A stretch of DNA of 64,000 nucleotides from Nocardioides marinus (GTDB lineage Bacteria > Actinomycetota > Actinomycetes > Propionibacteriales > Nocardioidaceae), in contig NZ_JACBZI010000001.1 of NCBI RefSeq assembly GCF_013408145.1, positions 3,486,001 to 3,550,000 of the forward strand. Reading direction: 5' to 3'. A model generated the notes under the pieces. That model saw only the letters and a list, made by a program, of their open reading frames with translations. It did not search any database and was not told the origin of the DNA. This document shows positions 1 to 7,325 of the stretch, piece by piece. The position numbers and the translations under genes were made by a program. How positions within the stretch are numbered: the first letter of the stretch is position 1; each line of letters opens with the position of its first letter.

Positions 1-432
1 TCACAGACCCCTCTTCCAGACGACCTCTTCGACGAGCTTGCGGGAGCGCCAGCCGTCGGGGGTGCGGACCATCGTGTGGTGGTAGAGCCCACCGACCTCG
101 ACGATCTTCTCACCACCCTGGCCGTCGGCCATCGGCATCGGGTTGTCGAAGTAGGCCACGCACTGCAGCTCGTCGGCGCCCTCGACCCACGGGACGTCGA
201 CCTGGCCGATGGTGTGCATCCGCTTCGGGAAGAAGGCGGGCAGCATCTCCGCGAGCCAGGGCTTCACCACCGCGAAGGTGTCGTGGATGCCGCCGGACTG
301 GACGTAGTCGATGTCGGCATCGGGCGTGAAGACGGTGTCGAGCAGGTCCCAGTCGCCGGTGTCGATCGCGCGGGTGTAGCGGGTGACGACGTCGGCGATC
401 TCGAGCCGGTCGCTGATCTCCTGGAGGTCCAC
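1..432 (-). CDS. SnoaL-like / NTF2-fold protein
   Basis: The 143-residue product has the layout of the SnoaL-like NTF2 fold: an N-terminal helix (EISDRLEIADVVTRYTRAID), a Trp-Asp turn followed by FTPDADIDY, and a C-terminal sheet ending in VVWKRGL. Members act as small cyclases, isomerases or dehydratases, or have no known reaction; the substrate cannot be read from sequence. The only in-frame start giving a normal family length is the GTG at 432, with no clear Shine-Dalgarno. The gene is divergent from the LLM oxidoreductase at 478 and shares with it a KstR-like operator, so a role in steroid or lipid breakdown is inferred. The stop codon lies exactly at the window edge, so the gene is complete. 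Confidence 0.85.
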   Translation of the reverse strand: MDLQEISDRLEIADVVTRYTRAIDTGDWDLLDTVFTPDADIDYVQSGGIHDTFAVVKPWLAEMLPAFFPKRMHTIGQVDVPWVEGADELQCVAYFDNPMPMADGQGGEKIVEVGGLYHHTMVRTPDGWRSRKLVEEVVWKRGL

Positions 433-453
433 GGGGACACTCTGGCAGATTTC

Positions 454-467
454 TAGAACACGTTCTA
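454..467. promoter_or_regulatory. KstR-type operator in divergent promoter
   Basis: TAGAACACGTTCTA is a 14-bp perfect palindrome and matches the KstR consensus TNNAACNNGTTNNA at every defined position. KstR is the TetR-family repressor of cholesterol catabolism in mycobacteria and rhodococci. A TAnnnT -10 box (TACTGT, 466-471) overlaps its right end and is followed after 6 bp by the ATG at 478, so the plus-strand transcript is probably leaderless and the repressor would cover its -10. No kstR gene is in the window. Confidence 0.7.
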
Positions 468-477
468 CTGTGCAGTC

Positions 478-1356
478 ATGAGGTTCACCTACGCCGAGGC
501 GATGACGCAGGCCAGCTACTACGCCCCGCTGGCCCAGGCCGCCGAGGCCGCCGGCTACACGTCGATGACGGTGGCGGACTCCCTGATCTACCCGGAGAGC
601 TCGGACTCGAAGTACCCCTACACCGACACCGGGGACCGCGAGTTCCTCGACGGCAAGGAGTTCATCGAGACGATGGTGCTCTGCGCCCACCTCTTCGCGC
701 ACACGACGACGCTGCGGTTGACGCCGTTCGTGCTCAAGCTGCCGGTCCGCCCGCCGGTGCTGGTCGCCAAGCAGGCCTCGTCGCTGGCCCACCTCTCCGG
801 CGGCCGCCTGGGTCTCGGCGTCGGCCTCTCCCCCTGGCCCGAGGACTTCGACGCCCTCGGGGTGCCGTGGGAGCGGCGCGGCAAGCGGATGGACGAGTGC
901 ATGGACATCCTCAAGGGCCTGACCACCGGCGAGTTCTTCTCCTACTCCGGGGAGTTCTACGAGATCGAGTCGCTCAAGCAGTGCCCCGGCGCCCCCTCGC
1001 CGATCCCGCTGCTGGTCGGCGGCCACGTCGACGCCGCGCTGCGCCGTGCGGTGCGCAAGGGCGACGGCTGGATGCACGCCGGCGGCGACGGCGAGGAGCT
1101 CGACCGGCTGCTCAAGCGCCTCGCCGAGATCCGCGCGGAGGAGGGCGATGACCGCGACGACTTCGAGGTGCACGTCATCTCCTACGACGCCTACACCGTC
1201 GACGGCATCAAGCGCCTGGAGGACAAGGGCGTCACCGACTGCATCGTCGGCTTCCGCGTGCCCTACATCAAGGGCCCGGACACCGAGCCGCTCGAGGACA
1301 AGATCAAGCACCTCGAGCAGTACGCCGAGAACGTCATCGCCAAGGTCAACGGCTGA
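478..1356 (+). CDS. LLM-class F420-dependent oxidoreductase
   Basis: The 292-residue protein is a bacterial-luciferase-like (LLM) TIM barrel, a family that in actinobacteria usually uses coenzyme F420 and sometimes FMN. Typical features are the N-terminal YAEAMTQASYYAPLAQAAEAAGY-type strand-helix, the core LAHLSGGRLGLGVGLSPWPEDF segment, and the PIPLLVGGHVDAALRRAVRKGDGWM segment that closes the cofactor pocket. Length is normal for the family. The ATG lies about 7 bp after a -10 box that overlaps a KstR-like site, so the mRNA is likely leaderless and no ribosome-binding site is expected. It is followed after 17 bp by an uncharacterised gene, probably co-transcribed. The substrate is unknown; the operator suggests a steroid or CoA-thioester intermediate. 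Confidence 0.9.
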   Translation: MRFTYAEAMTQASYYAPLAQAAEAAGYTSMTVADSLIYPESSDSKYPYTDTGDREFLDGKEFIETMVLCAHLFAHTTTLRLTPFVLKLPVRPPVLVAKQASSLAHLSGGRLGLGVGLSPWPEDFDALGVPWERRGKRMDECMDILKGLTTGEFFSYSGEFYEIESLKQCPGAPSPIPLLVGGHVDAALRRAVRKGDGWMHAGGDGEELDRLLKRLAEIRAEEGDDRDDFEVHVISYDAYTVDGIKRLEDKGVTDCIVGFRVPYIKGPDTEPLEDKIKHLEQYAENVIAKVNG

Positions 1357-1373
1357 GTCCGGGGGCAGCTGAG

Positions 1374-2594
1374 ATGTCGCACGCACCCCACGGCACCGAG
1401 CCGCTGGCCAACCCCGACGTCGAGGGCACCGACGGGTCCTGGGACCTCACCGCCCCCCTGCGCGAGGCCATCGCCGAGGGCGAGCGGCTGATCGCCGCCG
1501 CGCCCTTCATCCGCACCGAGGCCGACCTGCTCGAGGGCTACGACTACCTCGCCGGGCGGATCCGGATGGCGATGCAGACCGCCTTCGACTACGACCTCGA
1601 CCGGCCGCTGTTCGTCCAGCCGACCCACCAGTTCTCCCGGCAGGGCCTGGACAACCCCGACGCGATGTACTTCAACGCCTACCTCCGCGAGGGCGTCGAG
1701 TACGTCGTCCGCGGCCGCCGCGGTACCTCGGCCGACCTGTCCTTCCAGGTGATGGGCGGCGCCTACACCGCCGACTCCGCGGCCACGTCGCTGATGGCCT
1801 TCGACGACCGCGAGCTCGAGCGCGACGCCGAGGGCAACTTCGAGTTCACCTACACCGCCGAGCCGGGCGCCAAGACGCTCATCGTGCGGGAGGTCTTCTG
1901 CGACTGGGACACCGAGGAGCCGGGCTGGATCTCGATCGAGCGCACCGACACCCTGGGCGCTGCCGCGAAGCCGCTGTCCCGGGCGCTGCTGACCAAGAAG
2001 TACGAGGTGGCGGCCCGCTCGATCACCTCCTCGATCCGCACCTGGTTCGCCTTCCCGCACTGGTTCCAGTACGCCGAGGAGGTCAACACCCTCACCACCC
2101 CGGTCTCCACGCCCGGCGGGCTGGCCTCCCAGCGCTCCTCGATCGGCCACTACGCACTGGGCGAGGACGAGGCGATGGTGGTCTCGGTGCCGCGCTGCGA
2201 CGACGCCGCCTACCAGGCCATCCAGATCGGCTCGGACTGGTACGCCTCGACCGACTACGAGACCCACCAGACGTCCCTGACCAAGGCACAGGCCGAGACC
2301 GACCCGGACGGCGTGATGCGGTTCGTGGTCAGCGAGCGGCCGCCCTCGGGCGACCCGGCTGCGCCGTACCTCGCGAACTGGCTGGAGACCACCGGTCACC
2401 GCACCGGCTCGATGATGCTGCGCTGGCAGCGCCTCGAGCGCGACCTGGGCCCCGAGGACGGGCCGACCGTGCAGGTCGTGAAGCTGGCCGACGTCCCGTC
2501 GCTGCTGGCGCACCTCGCGCCGCTGACCGAGGAGCAGTACGCCGAGCGGATCGCCGCTCGCCAGCGCCACGTCGCGCGACGGATGATCAGCTGA
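1374..2594 (+). CDS. uncharacterised protein, DUF1214-like C-terminus
   Basis: This 406-residue protein has no signal peptide and no membrane segment. The C-terminal third (SDWYASTDYETHQTSL, then DPDGVMRFVVSERPP and NWLETTGHRTGSMMLRW) resembles the DUF1214 beta-sandwich, where an N-W-L motif is followed by a strand ending in L-R-W. The N-terminal part (residues ~20-120) is helical with several aromatic residues. No catalytic signature is visible, so no reaction is proposed. It begins 17 bp after the LLM oxidoreductase and is most likely in its operon, and so under the same KstR-like control. The DUF assignment is by eye and moderate; a profile search would settle it. Confidence 0.8.
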   Translation: MSHAPHGTEPLANPDVEGTDGSWDLTAPLREAIAEGERLIAAAPFIRTEADLLEGYDYLAGRIRMAMQTAFDYDLDRPLFVQPTHQFSRQGLDNPDAMYFNAYLREGVEYVVRGRRGTSADLSFQVMGGAYTADSAATSLMAFDDRELERDAEGNFEFTYTAEPGAKTLIVREVFCDWDTEEPGWISIERTDTLGAAAKPLSRALLTKKYEVAARSITSSIRTWFAFPHWFQYAEEVNTLTTPVSTPGGLASQRSSIGHYALGEDEAMVVSVPRCDDAAYQAIQIGSDWYASTDYETHQTSLTKAQAETDPDGVMRFVVSERPPSGDPAAPYLANWLETTGHRTGSMMLRWQRLERDLGPEDGPTVQVVKLADVPSLLAHLAPLTEEQYAERIAARQRHVARRMIS

Positions 2595-2674
2595 GGCCGG
2601 CCCCCCACCGGGGGCGCGCCGGGCCGCGCCGGGCCGCGACCGCCGAGGAAGGGGCCGCGCGGCCGTGCGGGTGC

Positions 2675-2740
2675 TAGGGTCGTGGTTGTTGAAGGAGATG
2701 CATCCGCTGGTCTCCCCGCGACCGTCGGTCGCGGCGCATC
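2675..2740 (+). promoter_or_regulatory. cspA promoter and structured 5' leader
   Basis: A -10-like TAGGGT (2675-2680) places transcription start near 2687 and gives a leader of about 160 nt before cspA. The leader holds a perfect 8-bp hairpin, CCGCGACC (2716-2723) with GGTCGCGG (2727-2734) and a GTC loop, flanked by a second pairing GATGC (2697-2701) with GCATC (2736-2740). Long folded leaders that respond to temperature are typical of cold-shock mRNAs. The pairing is seen; the thermosensor role is inferred. Confidence 0.5.
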
Positions 2741-2846
2741 CTTACCCTTTCTTGGTCTTCGGTTTCGCTGGACATCAGGTATGAGCACAGATGTCTTCAG
2801 CGCGGTTCGCGCAGATGGCGCGCACCCGATCACCGAAAGTACGAAC

Positions 2847-3050
2847 ATGGCACAGGGCACCGTCAAGTGGTTCAACGACGACAAGGGCTTCGGCTTCATC
2901 GCGCAGGAGGGCGGCGGCGCTGACGTCTTCGTCCACCACACCTCCATCGCCGGCACCGGCTTCAAGTCGCTGAAGGAGGCCCAGCTCGTGGAGTTCGAGG
3001 TCACGCAGGGCCCCAAGGGTCCGCAGGCCGAGAACGTCCGCGCTCGCTGA
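2847..3050 (+). CDS. cspA: cold shock protein, CspA family
   Basis: The 67-residue protein is a single OB-fold cold-shock domain. It shows the RNP-1 motif KGFGFIA and the RNP-2 motif DVFVHHTSI that bind single-stranded RNA and DNA, and it starts with the usual GTVKWFN. Such proteins act as RNA chaperones, some induced by cold and some constitutive. The ATG at 2847 is chosen because the product then begins [10 protein letters not shown] as in homologues; an in-frame ATG at 2781 would add 22 residues with no family support. The gene is monocistronic: a long leader precedes it and a strong hairpin follows. It sits inside the lipid-type gene block but has its own promoter. Confidence 0.95.
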   Translation: MAQGTVKWFNDDKGFGFIAQEGGGADVFVHHTSIAGTGFKSLKEAQLVEFEVTQGPKGPQAENVRAR

Positions 3051-3058
3051 CACCGATC

Positions 3059-3099
3059 CTCGGCGGCGGTACCCGACACGCTCGGGTGCCGCCGCCGAG
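3059..3099 (+). terminator. rho-independent-type hairpin after cspA
   Basis: An 18-bp stem with one G-U pair is formed by 3059-3076 and 3082-3099 around the 5-nt loop CACGC. It begins 8 bp after the cspA stop. The following CTCGTTCT is only weakly T-rich, as is common in actinobacteria. Confidence 0.8.
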
Positions 3100-3163
3100 C
3101 TCGTTCTCGGTCCCCCTCCCGGGGGCCGTGCTCGAGCGGGACACCACACCCCTCGACCAAAAC

Positions 3164-3181
3164 TGAAACACGTTCTAGTAT
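3164..3181 (+). promoter_or_regulatory. KstR-type operator with overlapping -10
   Basis: TGAAACACGTTCTA (3164-3177) matches TNNAACNNGTTNNA at all defined positions. A -10-like TAGTAT (3176-3181) overlaps its end, and the GTG start of the SDR gene follows 7 bp later at 3189. A leaderless transcript blocked by a KstR-type repressor is the simplest reading. This is the second such site in 3 kb. Confidence 0.7.
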
Positions 3182-3188
3182 CCGGGGT

Positions 3189-4031
3189 GTGACCCAGACC
3201 CTCGGCTACGCAGCAGCACACGACACCTCCATCGAGGACCGCTACACCCCCGCGCCCGTCCTGGCCGGGAAGGTGGTCGTCATCTCCGGCATCGGCCCCG
3301 GTCTCGGGCGCTCGCTCGCCGTCGAGGCCGCGAAGATGGGCGCGAAGCTGGTCATCGCCAGCCGCACCGAGGAGCGCCTCAAGGAGGTCGCCGCCGAGGT
3401 CGAGCAGCTCGGCGCCGAGGTCGCGATGGTCGTCACCGACGTCACCGACGAGGACTCCCGCGCCAACCTGGTCGCCCGGTCCCTGGAGGCCTTCGGCCGC
3501 GTCGACTGCGTCATCAACAACGCCTTCGCGATCCCGCCGATGGACCCGATCACCCAGATCGACCCCAAGAAGCTGGCGAAGGTCAACGAGACCAACGTCT
3601 TCGCCCCGCTGCGTCTCTCGGCGCTCTTCGCCGACGCCCTCGCGGAGTCCAAGGGCTCGATCATCATGCTCAACTCCTGCGTGGCCTTCTCCAGCCAGCC
3701 GGAGTACGCCGGCTACAAGCTGTCCAAGGGCGCCCTCGAGCACCTCGCCTCCTCGCTCGCGACCGAGCTGGGCCCGCGCGGCATCCGGGTCAACAGCGTC
3801 GCGCCGTCCTACATCTACGAGGACGTCAACCGCGGCTACTTCGACTTCCTCGCGGCCGTGGAGAGCAAGACCCACGACGAGGTGTACGCGGAGAAGGCCG
3901 CCCCCACCGACCTCAAGCGGCTCGCGTCGTCGGAGGAGGTCGCCCGGGCGACGCTGTTCCTCGCCACCGACCTCGCCTCCGCCGTGACCGGCCAGATGCT
4001 CACCGTCGACTGCGGCGAGTTCCACGACTGA
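3189..4031 (+). CDS. SDR family oxidoreductase
   Basis: The 280-residue protein is a classical short-chain dehydrogenase/reductase. The Rossmann nucleotide motif is GIGPGLG (residues ~34-40), the NNAF motif follows strand 4, the catalytic Ser is in LNSCVAFSS, and Tyr and Lys are in GYKLSKGAL (Y-x-x-x-K). The end, TGQMLTVDCGEF, is the usual C-terminal SDR signature. Members oxidise or reduce hydroxyl/keto groups with NAD(P). The GTG at 3189 is preceded by a -10 box and no ribosome-binding site, consistent with leaderless expression. The KstR-like operator suggests a steroid or acyl-CoA hydroxyl substrate; that is inference. Confidence 0.9.
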   Translation: MTQTLGYAAAHDTSIEDRYTPAPVLAGKVVVISGIGPGLGRSLAVEAAKMGAKLVIASRTEERLKEVAAEVEQLGAEVAMVVTDVTDEDSRANLVARSLEAFGRVDCVINNAFAIPPMDPITQIDPKKLAKVNETNVFAPLRLSALFADALAESKGSIIMLNSCVAFSSQPEYAGYKLSKGALEHLASSLATELGPRGIRVNSVAPSYIYEDVNRGYFDFLAAVESKTHDEVYAEKAAPTDLKRLASSEEVARATLFLATDLASAVTGQMLTVDCGEFHD

Positions 4032-4038
4032 GACCCCG

Positions 4039-4084
4039 CTGGTCGAGCAGCGAGGAGCGCCAGCGACGAGCGGGCGTCGAGACC
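4039..4084 (+). repeat. interspersed GTCGAGACC-type repeat, copy A
   Basis: This 46-bp intergenic repeat begins CTGGTCGAGCAGCGAGG and ends GGGCGTCGAGACC. A 44-bp relative lies inside the M20 gene at 28257-28300 (42 of 44 bases identical) and a 43-bp relative at 51573-51615. The ends GGTCGAG and GTCGAGACC are partly inverted, as in mobile palindromic repeats. Confidence 0.85.
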
Positions 4085-4095
4085 GAGGATGAGCG

Positions 4096-5253
4096 ATGAG
4101 TGACAACGTGATGACCCGCGAGCGGGCCGACGTCGGGAGCTACGAGGACATCGTGGCCGCGGCGGTGCGCACCGTGGGGATGGACGACTTCGGCGGCACC
4201 GCCCACGAGGAGGGGCTGCGGGTCCTGGTCGAGGACCTCAACTCCCCCGAAGCCGGTCTGACCGGCCGCGGGAACTACTTCCAGCGCTCGGAGGTCAAGA
4301 GCGCGCTGGTCGGCCGGCTGCTCACGCAGGCGCAGTTCAACGCGCTGCCCCAGCACCGCGACGTACCCGTCGAGCGGCCGATCTTCGTGATGGGCCTGCC
4401 GCGCACCGGCACCACCGCGCTGCACCGCCTGCTGGCCGCCGACCCGGCGCACCAGGGGCTGGAGATGTGGCTGACGCAGTACCCCCAGCCGCGCCCGCCG
4501 CGCGAGACCTGGGAGGACGACCCGATCTTCGCCGCGATGCAGCAGGCCTTCGCCGCGCACCACGTCGAGGACCCGGAGTTCATGGGGATCCACTACATGG
4601 ACGCCACCTCGGAGGAGGAGTGCTGGCGGCTGCTGCGGCAGACCGGCAAGTCCAACTCCTACGAGTCGTTGGCCAACCTGCCGCGCTACACCGAGTGGCT
4701 CAAGGGCCAGGACTGGACCGACGCCTATGCGCGGCACCGGGAGAACCTCCAGCTCATCGGCCTCAACGACCCCGAGAAGCGCTGGGTGCTGAAGAACCCC
4801 TCGCACATGACGGCGCTCGATGCGCTCATGACCGTCTACCCGGACGCACTCGTCGTCTACACCCACCGCGACCCGGTGGTCTGCATCGCCTCGTCGTGCT
4901 CGCTGTCGGCAGCCACGACCGCCGGTCACAGCGACACCTACGTAGGCGGCGTCATCGGCCACACCCAGCTCGACCTGTGGTCGCGGGCCTACCACGCGTT
5001 CCACGACGCCCGGCCGCGCTACGACTCCTCGCAGTTCGTCGACGTCTCCTTCGCCGACCTGCAGGGCGACCCGATGGGCACCGTGCGCGGGGTCTACGAC
5101 GCGTTCGGGCTCACCCTGTCGGCCGAGGCCGAGGCGGTCGTCAAGGCCATCGACGAGGAGGCCCGCACCGGCCACGCCAAGCCCTCGCACCGCTACTCGC
5201 TGAAGGACTACGGCCTCTCCGAGACCCAGGTGCAGGCGGCGTTCGACCGGTGA
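4096..5253 (+). CDS. sulfotransferase family protein
   Basis: The 385-residue protein carries the 5'-phosphosulfate-binding loop of PAPS-dependent sulfotransferases, VMGLPRTGTTALHRLLAADP, at residues ~98-117, and a 3'-phosphate-binding segment VVYTHRDPVVCIASSCSL at ~253-270. Related actinobacterial proteins transfer a sulfuryl group to lipids, sterols or small molecules, though many remain uncharacterised. It follows the SDR gene in the same direction with one interspersed repeat between, so read-through from the KstR-like promoter is possible. A long perfect hairpin starts directly after its stop. The acceptor is unknown. Confidence 0.88.
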   Translation: MSDNVMTRERADVGSYEDIVAAAVRTVGMDDFGGTAHEEGLRVLVEDLNSPEAGLTGRGNYFQRSEVKSALVGRLLTQAQFNALPQHRDVPVERPIFVMGLPRTGTTALHRLLAADPAHQGLEMWLTQYPQPRPPRETWEDDPIFAAMQQAFAAHHVEDPEFMGIHYMDATSEEECWRLLRQTGKSNSYESLANLPRYTEWLKGQDWTDAYARHRENLQLIGLNDPEKRWVLKNPSHMTALDALMTVYPDALVVYTHRDPVVCIASSCSLSAATTAGHSDTYVGGVIGHTQLDLWSRAYHAFHDARPRYDSSQFVDVSFADLQGDPMGTVRGVYDAFGLTLSAEAEAVVKAIDEEARTGHAKPSHRYSLKDYGLSETQVQAAFDR

Positions 5254-5295
5254 GGGGCGTGAGGTTCAGCGGGGCGCCGCTGAACCTCACGCCCC
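5254..5295. terminator. bidirectional terminator hairpin
   Basis: A perfect 19-bp stem (5254-5272 with 5277-5295, loop GGCG) fills the gap between the convergent sulfotransferase and TIM-barrel genes. It begins immediately after the TGA of the former. The perfect symmetry suits termination from both sides. Confidence 0.85.
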
Positions 5296-5307
5296 ACCGT
5301 TGCACCT

Positions 5308-6147
5308 TCAGCGGGGGCGCGTCAGGTGCGGCTCCACCAGGTCGGCGTAGCGACGCGCCAGCGTCGCGACCGTCCGGTCACCGGGGGCCGCCCAGATGTC
5401 GGCGTTGAAGATCTCGACCTCGATGTCGCCGGTGTACCCCGCGTCGGCCACGGCCCGGGTGAAGGCAGCGAAGTCGATGTGCCCGTCGCCGGGCATGCCA
5501 CGACTGAGCAGGGCGTCGGGCGGCAGCGGGGTGATCCAGTCGGCGAGCTGGTAGGAGACGATCCGGTCCCCGGCCCGGCGTACCGTCTCGTGGACGTCGG
5601 GTTCCCACCACAGGTGGAAGGTGTCGACCACCACGCCGACCTGCTCGACGGGCAGCCGCTCTGCCATGGAGAGTGCCTGCGCCAAGGTGGAGACGACCCC
5701 GCGATCGGCGGCGTAGATCGGGTTCATCGGCTCGATCCCGAGCCGTACGCCGCGTGCCGCCGCCTCCGGCGCCAGGAGCGCCACCGCCTCGGCCGCCCGC
5801 TCCCGCGCCGCCCCCAGGTCACGATCGCCCTCGGGCAGCCCCCCGGGCACCAGGACGAGCGTGGGCGCGCCCAGGGCAGCGGCCTCGTCGAGGGCGCGGA
5901 GGTTCTCCTCGTGCGCCTGCCTGCGCGCCACCGGGTCCACCCCGGTGAAGAACCCGCCCCGGCACACGCTCGAGACGCGCAGCCCGGCACCGCGCACCCA
6001 GGCGACGGCGACGTCGAGGCCCACCTCGGCGACCGGCTCGCGCCACACGCCGATCGCCGGCAGTCCTGCCCGCACGCACCCATCGATGGCCTCACGCAAG
6101 GACCACTCCGCGGTGGTGCGCTGGTTGAGCGAGAGCCGGCCCGTCAC
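5308..6147 (-). CDS. sugar-phosphate isomerase/epimerase-like TIM barrel
   Basis: The 279-residue protein belongs to the xylose-isomerase-like TIM-barrel (AP endonuclease 2) superfamily. Metal-ligand and barrel motifs are GIEPMNPIY (Glu at strand 5), VVVDTFHLWWE (Asp/His), the GMPGDGHIDF loop (His) and the terminal Glu in DIEVEIF. Enzymes of this group isomerise or epimerise sugars, keto-cyclitols or hydroxypyruvate-like compounds. It is the last gene of an eight-gene minus-strand operon; its GTG start overlaps the DUF993 stop as GTGA, so translation is coupled. In context it should act on the product of the neighbouring dehydrogenase. The exact substrate is not determinable. Confidence 0.88.
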   Translation of the reverse strand: MTGRLSLNQRTTAEWSLREAIDGCVRAGLPAIGVWREPVAEVGLDVAVAWVRGAGLRVSSVCRGGFFTGVDPVARRQAHEENLRALDEAAALGAPTLVLVPGGLPEGDRDLGAARERAAEAVALLAPEAAARGVRLGIEPMNPIYAADRGVVSTLAQALSMAERLPVEQVGVVVDTFHLWWEPDVHETVRRAGDRIVSYQLADWITPLPPDALLSRGMPGDGHIDFAAFTRAVADAGYTGDIEVEIFNADIWAAPGDRTVATLARRYADLVEPHLTRPR

Positions 6148-7325
6148 CGGAGGACCCCCTGCACTCGCAGCCAGTCGGTCATCCGGGCGGCGGCCAGGTC
6201 GGGGTCGCGCAGGAGCCGGGCGTCGTTGGCCAGCTCGAAGAGCCGGCTCAGGTGCACGACCCCACGCGCTGACTGCAGACCTCCGACCATGGTGAACCCT
6301 GGCTGGTGCCCGTTGAGCCAGGCGAGGAAGGCGATCCCGGTCTTGTAGTGGAAGGTCGGCGCCTCGAAGACGTGGCGCGAGAGCGGCAACGTCGGGGCCA
6401 TCGCGGCGTCGTACGTCGCGAGATCGCCCTCGTCGAGGGCAGCCAACCCTGCCGAGGCGGCCGGCGCGATCGCCGCGAAGGCACCGAGGAGCGCGTCGGA
6501 GTGGTGGGTGCCGTCGCCGCGGATCAGCTCGGGGTAGTTGAAGTCGTCGCCGGTGTAGAGCCGCACCCCAGCAGGCAGCGCGGCCCGGAGGCCGGTCTCG
6601 TGGTCCGCGGAGAGCAGCGAGACCTTCACCCCGTCGACCTTGGCGGCGTGCTCGCGCACCAGGTCGAGGAAGGTGGCGGTGGCGGTGTCCACGTCGGTGC
6701 TGCCCCAGTAGCCGCGCAGCTGCGGGTCGAACGCCTCGCCCAACCAGTGCAGGACCACGGGCTCGCGCACCTGCTCGAGCAGCCGGCTGTAGACCCGGAG
6801 GTAGTCCTCGGCACTCCCGGCGACGTGGGCCAGGTGGCGCGAGGCCATCAGGATGACCTGCGAGCCGGTGGACTCCACGAAGGCGACCTGCTCGGTGTAG
6901 GCAGCGAGCACCTCGTCGAGGGTGCGCAGCGCCCCGGGTGCTGCCTGGTCGGTGCCGGCGCCCGAGGCGATCCGGGCGCCGTGGGCCTTCGCCTGGTCGG
7001 CGCTGCGGCGTACCAGCTCCTGGACCGCGGGCCAGTCGAGACCCATGTTGCGCTGGGCGGTGTCCATGGCCTCGGCCACGCCGAAGCCGTAGCGGAACAG
7101 CTCCCGACGGAAGGCCAGGGTCGCGTCCCAGTCGACGACGGCCGGAGCACCGGGCACGTTGTCACCCAGCGGGTCCGCGGCGACGTGCGCGGCGGCGAAG
7201 GCCACTCGGCTCGCGTAGGGCTGCGGGTGCTCGACCCAGGGACCGGGCTCGGCGAGCCGGACCTCGCGCCAGGCACCGTCCACGCCGGGCAGCCCGAGGT
7301 GCCCGGCGATCGTCGTGGTGCTCAC
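6144..7325 (-). CDS. DUF993 family, DHDPS-like aldolase
   Basis: The 393-residue protein is a DUF993 member, a family related to the class I aldolase barrel of dihydrodipicolinate synthase. The segment DGVKVSLLSADHE fits the strand-6 position of the Schiff-base lysine, and PVVLHWLGEAFDP precedes it as strand 5; both assignments are by analogy. Family function is not established. The GTG at 7325 overlaps the preceding dehydrogenase stop (GTGA), and its own stop overlaps the next start. Set between a Gfo/Idh dehydrogenase and an isomerase, with a glycerate kinase opposite, a retro-aldol step giving a C3 product is a reasonable inference. The long upstream open frame beyond 7325 is a shadow of the dehydrogenase gene. 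Confidence 0.85.
   Translation of the reverse strand: MSTTTIAGHLGLPGVDGAWREVRLAEPGPWVEHPQPYASRVAFAAAHVAADPLGDNVPGAPAVVDWDATLAFRRELFRYGFGVAEAMDTAQRNMGLDWPAVQELVRRSADQAKAHGARIASGAGTDQAAPGALRTLDEVLAAYTEQVAFVESTGSQVILMASRHLAHVAGSAEDYLRVYSRLLEQVREPVVLHWLGEAFDPQLRGYWGSTDVDTATATFLDLVREHAAKVDGVKVSLLSADHETGLRAALPAGVRLYTGDDFNYPELIRGDGTHHSDALLGAFAAIAPAASAGLAALDEGDLATYDAAMAPTLPLSRHVFEAPTFHYKTGIAFLAWLNGHQPGFTMVGGLQSARGVVHLSRLFELANDARLLRDPDLAAARMTDWLRVQGVLR

Noticed and set aside
1..1386. 461-codon minus-strand open frame covering the LLM gene
   Set aside because: Only its last 143 codons look like a protein family; the rest is antisense shadow of the LLM gene with high Val/Leu/Gly composition typical of GC-rich reverse frames.
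2781..2846. N-terminal extension of the cold shock protein from an upstream in-frame ATG
   Set aside because: The family starts at M-x-x-G-T-V-K-W-F, and the region is better explained as a structured leader.
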